A stretch of 64,000 nucleotides of DNA, taken from Icerya purchasi. Taxonomy: Eukaryota; Arthropoda; Insecta; Hemiptera; Monophlebidae. Made by a program: the position numbers and the translations under genes. The notes under the pieces are model-generated. The model was given only the letters and a program-made list of their open reading frames with translations, had not been told where the DNA came from and searched no databases. This document shows, piece by piece, positions 11,165 through 20,292 of this stretch. The DNA lies in NCBI GenBank assembly GCA_039619475.1, contig CM077116.1:19093443-19157442 (forward strand), read 5' to 3'. Position 1 is the stretch's first letter, and each line of letters starts with the position of its first letter.

Positions 11165-11735
11165 ATCATATAATATTAAATTATACCTATACCTACATAT
11201 ATACATATATATATCTAAATATATACATATATATATCTACATATATACATACATATATCTACATATATATACATATATACCTACATATATATATATATAT
11301 ATATCTACATATACACATATATATATCTACATATATACATATATATCTACATATATACATATATATATCTACATATATACATATATATATATCTACATGT
11401 ATACAAATATATATCTACATATATAGACGTATGTATATATGTATTTATGTAGATATATATATGTATATATGTAGATATATATGTATATATATGTAGATAT
11501 ATATATATGTATATATGCAGATATATATGTATGTATGTAGGTATATATATATGTATATATGTAGATATATATATGTATATATGCAGATATATATGTATAT
11601 ATGTAGATATATATATGTGTATATGTAGATATATATGTATATATGTAGGTATATATGTATATATATGTAGATATATGTATGTATATATGTAGATATATAT
11701 ATGTAGGTATAGGTATAATTTAATATTATATGATT
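11165..11735. repeat. TA-rich microsatellite at the palindrome axis
   Basis: Degenerate 18-20 bp units of CTACATATATACATATATAT run on the left. Near 11430 they switch to the complementary GTAGATATATATGTATATAT on the right. The axis of the outer arms (11449/11450) falls inside this block. Tyr/Ile-rich frames on both strands (for example 11134-11496 and 11445-11765) are translations of the microsatellite, not proteins. Confidence 0.9.
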
Positions 11736-12078
11736 ATATACATATATATGCAGCAAAAGGAACAATGGGGTTCTTAGTCAGGGTCTGATACAATTCTGAA
11801 ACTGCAAGTTTGGAGTGTTGATTTAAAGAATATATTCATTTTCATATACACTATGCTTCTTGAATTTCATTAAAATTTCTGAGCAATTTCGTTAATATTT
11901 CTATTTGTAATGATTTGTTTCATGTTGAGTGTGTTAATGGTATAGTATTTTATTTGTGTGTAAAGACTGTCGAAATAATTCAAATTATTTCGCATTACGA
12001 ACTTTGTACCTGTGAAAATGTGCTGAAATACATCATAAGAGCCGTTCAAAACATTAAAAAATAGTATGAAACGTCACA

Positions 12079-13314
12079 AATTGTTGAAAAAGAGTGTAAC
12101 GATCGCATGGATCTTGATGTTGAAGAGTCCAGTCCGTTTCTCAGTGTGAATGTTTAATGTATAACATGAACGATATACAACAAGTAATTTTGACCAAAAC
12201 TGATTATAATTGTATTGCAATGTGTGCAAATAATGGAGTTAATTCCCAAACAATACTCTCCCATGCTTGATGGGGATGCACTCCACCTCTTACCCATATT
12301 TATTATTCCTAACCAAATACCTTCATCTCACTAGCACCAAAAAACTACTATACTATAACTGATGCAACAGAAAAGTTCTGTAAACTTCCCCCCAACCATT
12401 TACAAAGCTGTTCAAACATAGCTTCAGAATGAATTGAATACCACATCAAGAATTATACATGTCAGTCCAAAAAGTACTCCTCATGCAGAAATTACTCCAT
12501 GTAGGAGTAAAATAGCCACATTTATAAAAAAACATCAAATTTTGTGTGAAAAATACCGTTTAACCTCCAGAATATTCACCATTTAGGTGCAAAACAGCGT
12601 TTTTACTGTAAAATACCCCATTTCCATTTAAAATCGCATCAATTTTATTATAGTCGCCCTCTTAGGGAAAACCCCTCATTTCTTTTTTTTTTACTATAGA
12701 CGCAACATTCTAGTTAATTTGATGACATACATGTGATGTAACAACACTTTGTATACACATTCATGTTCTAATGAACGTTTCACTATCTATCCTCAAACAT
12801 TACTATCTGTAACAGAGTTGATGGGTTTGTTGGAATACATACATGCTCAGTGCATATTACAATTATAAAAATCGAAGTGATCGGATGGATCCATAAGTTG
12901 ATGAGCCCATTGCATCTCTCAGTGTGAACATTTAATGAATAACATGAACGCCATGCGAGTACAGCGACTAATTTTCGCTCGAGCATATTATAACTGCCAT
13001 GCAATGCGCGCAATACCCAAGTTAATTACGAAGCAACACTCCCCCTGCTTCATGGGACGCACTCCTTCTCTTACCCATGTTTATTATTCCCAACCAAACA
13101 CCATCATCTCACTAGCACACAAGAACCATTATACTATAAGCAATGCAACAAAAAGTTCTGTAAACCTCCAACAATCGACCACAAACCTGTTGAAACATAG
13201 ATTAATAATGAATTGAATGTCATATCACGAAGTATACACGTCGAGCTGAAAAGTACTCCTCACGCAGAAAATTACTCCATTTATGACTAAAGTACCCACA
13301 TTTAGGAAAAAAAC
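12079..13314. repeat. 780-bp tandem duplication, right arm (inner)
   Basis: Mirror of 9585-10820, with the same anchors in reverse complement and no difference seen in the translated segments. Confidence 0.7.
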
Positions 13315-13504
13315 CCTTACAAAGATTGTGAAAATTGAGGAAAAATTGTGTGAAAGGTGGTAAAAACATTTGAAAATGGTGAGAAATAGCAGAAATTGAC
13401 TAAAACAGTGTAAAAGTACTAAAATGTAAGAAAATGAGGAGAAGTGGTTGAAAATTGGCTATAATTATTTAAATTGAGGAAAAAGCGGTGTTTAAAGCAT
13501 AAAA

Positions 13505-13640
13505 ATATGATAATGATGGATACAATTCCTGCATGACAGTGCATGCGACTGAGGCTTATGTGCTGGAAGTGATTGGGAAGCAGTTGCATGAGTCCCTTGC
13601 TCTCACTGGCTTAAAAGAAGCATGCTTATAGACCTGAACA
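13505..13640 (+). pseudogene. decayed coding module I, right arm
   Basis: Follows an A-rich spacer (13305-13500). The readable segment ends with LHESLALTGLKEACL and then stops. It aligns to the first conserved block of modules II and III (pattern W/Q-L-Q/H-E-A/S-L/F, T/A, T, L). It is short, with no further conserved block downstream, so it is the most reduced copy. Confidence 0.35.
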
Positions 13641-14384
13641 TTGTAACCGTCGCTCTGACATTTTGCATGCTATTCAAGAGACTACTATTCCCAACTTGTA
13701 GAAAAAATATACATCTTCTTAAAATTTGGTGATGAAAACCGTATATCTAGTTGAGATTTCAGTCACGGCTATTTCTCCACTGGCCGCATCCCATTTTAAC
13801 TCTGCCTCTAAAGTATATTGGGTGCCTGATGGAATGTACTAATGTTAATTTCAGTTATTACGATGACAAATATGTTTTTACAATTTTTATAATAATTATG
13901 ATGATGCGTCGATGACGAGGACTACAACAATGTAATAATCACGTGCATGTCGCACCCCCACACACTTGCATAGACTCCCACATTCACTCGCAGAAGCATA
14001 CAAACATATACAATCACCCGTCCTCGCTCACCTATACATATAAACATACACCTACACACCGCATCATATCATAGGTTAGCAAGTTATATTAGCATTGATT
14101 TGTTGTAGATATAGTAGAACATATTCCTGAAGCATATGCATACGAAGAATAATGTAGTTAAGAATTGTAAGAAATAAAAAAACCTTACAAAGACAGTGAG
14201 AAACTGAAGAAAGTTGTGTGAAAGGAGCTAAAACAAAGGAAAATGGTGAGAAACATCAAAAATTGTCTAAATCAATGTAAAAGTAGTATAATGCATGAAA
14301 ATGTAGAGAAATAGTGAAAAATTGTTTATAATTACTTAAAGATGATGGAAACAGTGTAAGTGTTAAACACGAGAATATTATGAG
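13641..14384. other. right arm, unique stretch and A-rich spacer
   Basis: No gene seen. Mirror of 8515-9258. 14160-14380 is the A-rich spacer that precedes module II. Confidence 0.5.
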
Positions 14385-14900
14385 GAGGAAAACATTTCCT
14401 ATATGTCTGTGCATCGATGATTGCCGAGAACATAGTAATTGATAAATGGTTGCATGAGGCCTTTGCTCATACCCGCCTAATAGGAACGATTACGGGGGGA
14501 GGGAGTGCTTAAAGATATCCTTACTGTACTGAGTAGCTGTGTAAACATGCTGGGGCAGATGTCTGGTCAAAATCTAGGACCCGTTTGAACTGATGAACGC
14601 TCTTCAGCATAATAATCACATGGAAGATCTCGAGCGGAGCCTCTAGCAGTGGAATGATCGAAGACACCTCCCGATTTGATGCATCAGACAACCCGTTCAA
14701 AGATGTGATCGATTCAACCGTTACACCTCCATATGCAAGTGGAGAGCTCCTTGAAATACTTAAAACATTCTACTGCGGTGATGGTCGTTAAGCGTGAGAT
14801 GTGCCTTGGCAGAGACTGAGGGGCTAAAAGAGAGTCTAGAGAAGGTTATCGCGGTTGAATATCTGCTTAGTAAAGAGTTGGAAGAAAAAAAAAAGTAAGA
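14385..14900 (+). pseudogene. decayed coding module II, right arm
   Basis: Aligns with module III along its length: first block around VIDKWLHEAF, then the segment after CAGATGTCTGGTCAAAATCT, the block ending SRFDAS, and the charged C-terminal block (ETEGLKESLEKVIAVEY). One extra base near 14643 relative to module III breaks the Ser-rich segment, and a further frame change separates the last two blocks. No family is recognised. I infer a relic of the same gene as module III. Confidence 0.45.
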
Positions 14901-14999
14901 AAAAATCATGAAAAAATGAGGAAAATTGTGTGAAAGGTACTAAAAGCACTGTAAAAATGGCGTAACAGTGTTAAACGCGAGAATATTTTATAGAGGAAA

Positions 15000-15536
15000 A
15001 TAATTCCTACATACCTGTGCAGTGGTGATTGACGAGAACATGGTAATTGATAAATGGTTGCAGGAGGCCCTTACTCATACCAGCCTAATAGGAACGATTT
15101 CGGGGGAGAGGGGGTGCTTAAAGATGTCCATAGATCAGTTACATAAGCGTGTTGGGCAGATGTCTAGTCAATATCTAGGACACGTTTGAACTGATGGACG
15201 CTCTTATCGCACATCAGTATAATAGTCACATTGAAAATGTTGGGAGGAGCTCTAGCAGCGGAATAACCGAAGACAACTCCCGATTTGATGCATCATACCA
15301 CCCTCTCAAAGATTTGATTGATTCAACTGGTACATCTCCATATGCAAGTGAGGACCCCCATGGAATACCTAAAACATTCTTCTGCGGCGATGGTCGCTAA
15401 GTGGGTGAGGTGCCTAGTAGAGACTGAGGGGTTGAAAGAAAGCCTAGAGAAGGTTATCGCGGTTGAATATAGGCATAGTAAAGAGTTGGAAGAAAAAAGT
15501 AAGAAAGATCGCGAAAAATTGAGGAAAATTGTGTGA
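15000..15536 (+). pseudogene. decayed coding module III, right arm (best preserved)
   Basis: Three conserved blocks lie in order in different frames. The first, at about 15025-15190, includes VIDKWLQEALTHTSLIGT. The second, 15194-15400, starts MDALIAHQYNSHIENVG. The third, 15318-15536, carries ETEGLKESLEKVIAVEY and a Lys/Glu-rich, coiled-coil-like tail. Because blocks rather than single frames are conserved between modules, I infer a former protein interrupted by frameshifts or small introns near 15188 and 15345. An A-rich spacer of GTGAAA / TAAAAG phrases follows. Product unknown: no catalytic motif, signal peptide or membrane segment seen. It may be a cargo or structural gene of the element. 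Confidence 0.5.
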
Positions 15537-15709
15537 AAGGGCTAAAAGCACTGAAAAAACGGTGAGAAATAGCAGGAATTGACGAAAACAGTGTAAAAGT
15601 GCTAAAATGTATGAAAATGGGGTGAAATAGTGGAAAACGGGGTATAATTAGTTAAAAATGAGAAAAATAGTGTAACAATGTTAAAACATAAGATTGTAAT
15701 AATGAAGAT

Positions 15710-16075
15710 AACGTTTACTACATGGCTGTGCAGAGGTGATTGAAGCTGAGGCGTTATCGGTAAATAGTAGTGCGAGGCCATTACTCTCCACCAGTCTAAC
15801 AGGATCGGTTAAGGAGGATTTCTTTAGTGTATAGATCAGTTACATAAGCATGCGGGTTATGCGTCGATGACGAGGACGTGATCGTTCTGTATGATGCTCT
15901 TACCACACGGCAGTATCATATTCATGTTAATGCTAACAAACGGTACCTCCAGAAACGAGCGGTGGAAGACGAAGCCCTGAACTACACATTATACCATTGT
16001 GTAACGTGTGTGAAAAACCGGTTTCAGCGGGAGAGATTGACCGCTTTCACCTTGATTCCTAGAAAACGTGTATAG
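15710..16075 (+). pseudogene. decayed coding module IV, right arm
   Basis: The open segment 15878-16075 aligns at its start to the second block of module III (YDALTTRQYH against MDALIAHQYN). It then continues into a different tail with three Cys/His residues (TLYHCVTC) and the C-terminus KNRFQRERLTAFTLIPRKRV followed by a stop. Upstream, 15720-15830 matches the first block of the other modules but is shifted. The C-terminus is repeated with conservative changes in module V, which supports past coding. Family not recognised. Confidence 0.5.
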
Positions 16076-16776
16076 ACGTCATAAATTATCCTGTTGTAAA
16101 AGGTCGTAAATGCAGGTACATGATAGAGGCTTCAATAATGTTGCGGGTGAATGGCGAGACGAGGCGGTTTAGGTTGTGGAGCAGCGATTGTTGTTCTTGA
16201 AAACGAGCCTGATGTTAAATGTGTGCGTACAGGTGTATGCGAACGCAAAAAAAAAAATATATATTCTTCTGCTGAATAATGGTAGATAGCATGCGACACA
16301 TAAATGACCTTGAAGATAAAGAACCCTCGCATACAAAGGCTGTCATGTCAAGGAGATGTATACCTGTAGAAGTTGTCAATTCCTAAAAAGAAAGACTGGG
16401 GGCGTGTCTAAAAACCGGTTTCAGTGGGAAAGATTGGTCGCTTTTACCTTGATTCCTAGAAAAGGTGTATAGACGTCATAAATTATCCTATTGTAAAAAA
16501 AGGCGCTTCATCAATAATGTTGCGAACGACCGGTGATGCAGCTTAGACAGCGGAGCAGTGATTGTTCTTGGAAATGTCGCCTGACCAATGACCCTAATGT
16601 TAAATGTGTGCGTATAGGTGCGTGCGCGAGCGTAAAAAATATACTTCTTTCGAATAACGGTAAATAGTGTGCGACACACGAGGGGCCTTAAAGATAAGCA
16701 ACCCGTGCAGACAAAGGCTGGTGTAGCGATGAGGCGTATACCTGCAGAGGTTGACGATTCCTAAAAAGAAAGACTG
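16004..16776. repeat. tandem duplication of about 380 bp, right arm
   Basis: Mirror of 6123-6895. In this orientation each copy starts with the conserved C-terminal coding segment of modules IV and V and ends with CCTAAAAAGAAAGACTG. Confidence 0.8.
16404..16472 (+). pseudogene. decayed coding module V, right arm (C-terminal remnant)
   Basis: Encodes KNRFQWERLVAFTLIPRKGV followed by a stop. It differs from module IV at three residues (R/W, T/V, R/G) with the frame and stop kept. It sits one tandem unit downstream of module IV with no upstream blocks. Confidence 0.45.
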
Positions 16777-16778
16777 GT

Positions 16779-17413
16779 GCGATTGCAGCAACGATGCTGT
16801 GAGTTCCTTCGTTTAATAATTATACTGAGATGTGTATAATATTAAAAATAGGACGCCTATAACAATTATTTAGTGATCGGAGATTTCCTCTATCGAAAGG
16901 CTAAAATTATTTTCACAGTGTAAAGTATGTATGATGGAGTGATTGTGTAGGAAAAATAATACCAGTAAAAATAATTAAAGATCGTTAATTAAAAATTAAA
17001 TATATGAGGACGCATAGTGTGTGGGATGGATTGATGTGCTACGCTCCCGCGGCTAATGCAGAAAAAATGTACAGGATCAATAAAGAAACTATCGTTGAAC
17101 GTGCCAGTGGGATGTGTATGAAGTCTGGGAGGGGATGAAAAATAAATAAATATTACAATCGGTATGGAAACGTGTGTGCATGGAAACGAATGTCGTGCAA
17201 ATAAAAAATATGTACGAACGTGAAAAAATTTTAAAAAGGCTTTTGGAAAAATAATTTGACAATAATATACAATAACTGATGGTAAAATGGGTGTTGGAGA
17301 CAGCGTCTATGTTTCTTTAGAGGTTTGATGGTTTGGGGGGGCTCTGGAAAATATATTATGAAAGATTTGGCTTGGAGGGACTGGGAACGATAAAGGAATT
17401 TTTGGAAACGCTA
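16779..17413. other. right arm, unique AT-rich stretch
   Basis: Mirror of 5486-6120; nothing further seen. Confidence 0.5.
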
Positions 17414-17945
17414 AAAAAATATAAAAAATGATAAACACTCTGAAGAAATGATCGGAAACGTGAAAAATATAGTTAGAATAATTCCATAATACTTGGAGTG
17501 GAAAAAAGTTATTATGAACGGTATGGGAACTAACGACGGCAGATGTGTGTGCATTCATCGCGTTGAAGACATTGTAGGATTTATTTTTAGAACCAGAGAA
17601 AAATAAAAATATTATGAACGGTCGGAAGAAATGATCAGAAACGAAAAAAATGTACTTCGGCTATTTCTATAATATTTAGGCTTGAAAAATTATTAAGATC
17701 GTTATGGAAACTAACTGCAGAAGATGTGTGCGCATTCATCGCGTTGAAGACATTGTAGGATTTATTTTTAGAACCGGAGGAAAATAAAAATATTATGAAC
17801 GGTCAGAAGAAATGATCGGGAGTGAAGAAAATATATAATTGGAATAATTCCATAATACTTGGAGTTGAATAAAAGTTATTATGAACGGTATGGGAACTAA
17901 CGATAGCAGATTGGTGTGCGGGAATGGACGGTGTGCATTCATAGC
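17414..17945. repeat. 181-bp tandem repeat, right arm
   Basis: Mirror of 4954-5485, about three copies. Confidence 0.75.
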
Positions 17946-18258
17946 GGTCACATAAAAAATAATTACCTCTCAATATGAGATGACTGAGGCGTCGGGAGCG
18001 TCGATCGGGGGTTTAATGGTCGTAGTAAAAGTAAATTGAATGCGATATATTCGATATTAAAACAACGAAATTGATCGGAAAAGAGGGTGGTAGGGGTAAA
18101 GGAGACTAAGGCTAATTTAGACTATAAAAATAATTGATTTGTTAATTTGTAAATGTTTTGGATAACCGGTTAGGTTTAGACAACAGAGCAGGGATTGGGT
18201 TATTATGTGAAAAAAAAAAAATAATTAAAAAAATAATTGAAGCAGCGTAAACGGACGA
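17946..18258. other. right arm, unique stretch
   Basis: No gene or repeat unit seen other than the mirror of 4641-4953. Confidence 0.5.
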
Positions 18259-18579
18259 CACGTGCGGGGGATCGGCGTGTGCGCTATCGCGGCGTAGAAC
18301 GTTATGTTAGATATATGCGCGCGATCGGGACGTGCGTCTTGGCATATGGCAGTAAGATCGGGGAATCATGAAAATAAAAAAATATGCTTCGGCTAATTTT
18401 ATATTATGTATACTTAGACTTTGAAATATTTAAGAAATAATCGCGGTATCGGGAACGGAGCGCGTATGTGTGGGTGTGATATCGCGGCGGAGATCGGAAT
18501 ATGTGTGGGATCGGCGCGTGCGCTTTCGCGTCGGCGACCGGAGCGTGCGCGTGATCGAAATATACGTGTGAGAGGTGTA
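18259..18579. repeat. CpG-rich imperfect repeats, right arm
   Basis: Mirror of 4320-4640. It repeats GATCGGCG, GCGCGAT and GTGTGCGCTATCGCG motifs. Confidence 0.6.
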
Positions 18580-18778
18580 AACTGGAGTTATAGGTTAGAT
18601 TTACGCTTTAAATAATATATTGGGGTTAAATTTTGGAATTTTCATACTTAGGCCTCGGAATTTTTAAAAAAATAGTTGTAAAGCAGCGGGTGGGCGGGGC
18701 TAGTGGAGACTTGGTTTACTTTCGGACGTTAATTAATGTACTTATGTTAATTAATAATCTGTTCGGTTTATCGGAAAC

Positions 18779-19478
18779 GAGCAGGACGCGTACAGGTGAA
18801 TTTCAAAGAAATTTAGGGAACTTGTGGGAACTTTCAGCACCCGGACACTAATTGGGGTTACTTGCGCCCCCGAATAACACTTTGGATAGTTTATTGACCT
18901 CTGGACACTGTTTGGACGTTCGGTTTACTGGAAATGTGCGGGAACCGTCTGGAGGACACTCGGAGGAATCGGGGGAAACTTGGGTGAATTTCGAGCACCT
19001 GGACATAAATTGGGGTGAATTTTGGACTCTCGGACATAAATTGGGGTGAATTTTGAGTAGCTGGATGGGAATTTGGGTGAAATTTGATCACATGGACGGG
19101 GATTGAGGTGAATTTTGAGTACCTGGACAGGAATTTAGGTTAAATTTGATCGCATGGATACAAATTGGGGTGAATTTTGAGTTCGGATTAGCGGTCTGGG
19201 GTGAATTTTGGGCATCTGGACACAAATTGGGGTTCGGATAAGCGGAACTGTCCAGGAAAATTGTGGGGAAGTCGGAGGAACTGTGGGGAAACTTGGGTGA
19301 ATTTTGGACACCTGGACACAAATTGGGGTGAATTTTGACTACCTGGACGGGAATTTAGGTTAAATTTGAGTACCTGGACAGGAATTTGGGTGAAATTTGA
19401 GTACTCGGATGGCAAATCGGGGGAACTGTCCAGGAATGTCGGAGGAAAACCTGGACACTCGGGGGAAACTCGGGGGAA
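18779..19478. repeat. 31-bp minisatellite, right arm tip (G-rich plus strand)
   Basis: Reverse complement of the left-tip minisatellite. The G-rich strand carries GGGGTGAATTTTG and CTGGACA phrases and, at the outer end, two CTCGGGGGAAA units. It lacks the extra 251-bp unit. Confidence 0.85.
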
Positions 19479-19509
19479 ACTGCACCAGCTTGCCCATTTA
19501 TTAGCTACT

Positions 19510-19515
19510 TTTATG
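19510..19515. repeat. putative 6-bp target site duplication, right (TTTATG)
   Basis: Direct copy of 3133-3138, abutting the terminal ...GCTACT of the palindrome. Confidence 0.7.
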
Positions 19516-19855
19516 TATATTTTCGTATTTTCGAAAAACTACTCGAGCATTGTATAATGCGAGGAAAATAAAGCAGCCAGTATTTCATTGCACTGTTTTG
19601 ATTAAGAGCTGCAAAGAGAGAACACAAATGGTCGAATGACCTCACTTAATAAACAAAAATTTTAAATTTTCCAAATTTTAAAATTTGAGACTGTCGACAC
19701 TTAAATCATTGCAAATTTACTGGTATAGAAATTTTTATTATTTATTTAATTATTCAATTATTTATTTAAAAAACCACCTACGATTATTCATTTTATTTTA
19801 AATAATTACTGGCCAGGTTGGTTTTTTATTCAGTTTTAAGTTTATTCATTAAGTT
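19516..19855. other. AT-rich DNA right of the palindrome
   Basis: No gene seen. The sequence differs from the left flank of the palindrome, so the mirror symmetry does not extend outside the tips. Confidence 0.55.
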
Positions 19856-19994
19856 GACACTTAAACCTCTTAAAACCCGCGAAAACAAATTTTGCCGTGG
19901 ATTAGACCTTCACAGATCGATTTCTTAGCCCAATAGTGTATAAATTTCGTGAAAATCTTTCGAGCCATTTTCGAGTTCAAGGAACGTGCAAATT
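19856..19994 (+). repeat. dispersed repeat, direct copy 2 (flanks the palindrome)
   Basis: Same orientation as 2953-3110, starting CATTAAGTTGACACTTAAA. It is a little shorter and lies about 340 bp outside the right tip. Confidence 0.7.
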
Positions 19995-20084
19995 GTATAT
20001 AGTATATGTACAATTCCTGGCTCGTGTATCATAATATATCGTATGCTTTTGTATAGCTGTGTTATTAATTGAGTGAATGTATTC

Positions 20085-20292
20085 TATGTTTATTAAAAAT
20101 TTTATAAAAACATGTATTACAGAAAATTGTATTTTAAAAAATATTAAAAAGACCGACATGTTTCGGAAATTATGACATTAATGAATAAAGTTATAACATT
20201 TATATACGTACTTCTTTATAGATATTTGAGTAATAAATGTTGGTGTCCATTTTCTGTTATCGCTTTATTAAAAATTTTATAAAAACATGTGT
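20085..20292 (-). mobile_element. Penelope-like 3' end fragment (tentative)
   Basis: Resembles the 3' untranslated part of the fragment at 57690-58030: both have ACATGTATTACAGAAAATT or its variant, an A/T-rich linker, and the CCGACATGTTTCGG / CCGACACGTTCCGG signature. The phrase TTTATTAAAAATTTTATAAA occurs twice in direct orientation (near 20089 and 20264), as would be seen with a partial tandem element or pLTR. No coding part is preserved. Confidence 0.35.

Larger units (their letters stand above)
3139..11449. repeat. left arm of the giant palindrome (8,311 bp)
   Basis: From about 3850 inward, each position x mirrors position 22899-x. In the outermost part the sum is 22648. The 251-bp difference is the extra tandem unit at 3343-3844. 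Mirrored translations of many segments (for example 5341-5592, 6108-7705 and 9683-10116) are identical to those of the right arm, so divergence between arms is very low. The coding-like modules run on the minus strand in this arm. Confidence 0.9.
3139..19509. mobile_element. giant palindromic element, Maverick/Polinton-like ends, no recognised genes
   Basis: The element is 16,371 bp long. It begins AGTAGCTAATAAATGGGC and ends with the exact reverse complement, GCCCATTTATTAGCTACT. Both ends abut TTTATG, read as a 6-bp target duplication. The left half (3139-11449) and right half (11450-19509) are reverse complements over their whole length, apart from a 251-bp tandem duplication present only on the left and phase differences in the central microsatellite. 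Known of the family: Mavericks/Polintons are usually 15-20 kb, make 6-bp duplications, start with AG, and often carry tandem repeats in their inverted termini. Against this, no DNA polymerase B, retroviral-type integrase, packaging ATPase, protease or capsid frame is visible, and ordinary Polintons are not palindromic throughout. I infer a non-autonomous or inverted-dimer derivative of a Maverick-like element. A giant-TIR element of another superfamily, or an assembly fold-back, are the alternatives. Confidence 0.65.
11450..19509. repeat. right arm of the giant palindrome (8,060 bp)
   Basis: Reverse complement of the left arm. It lacks the second 251-bp unit found at 3343-3844. The only coding-level difference I noticed is one Leu/Pro-type change around 3331 versus 19317. 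The coding-like modules run on the plus strand here, which makes this the easier arm to read. Confidence 0.9.

Noticed and set aside
11134..11765. Long Tyr/Ile/His-rich open frames of 106-120 codons on both strands
   Set aside because: They are translations of the TA-rich microsatellite at the palindrome axis and exist in both directions.
3139..19509. Pure assembly or sequencing fold-back artefact
   Set aside because: Cannot be excluded without reads, but an artefact would not be expected to give a matched flanking hexamer, AG...CT ends, different flanks and a 251-bp unit present in only one arm.
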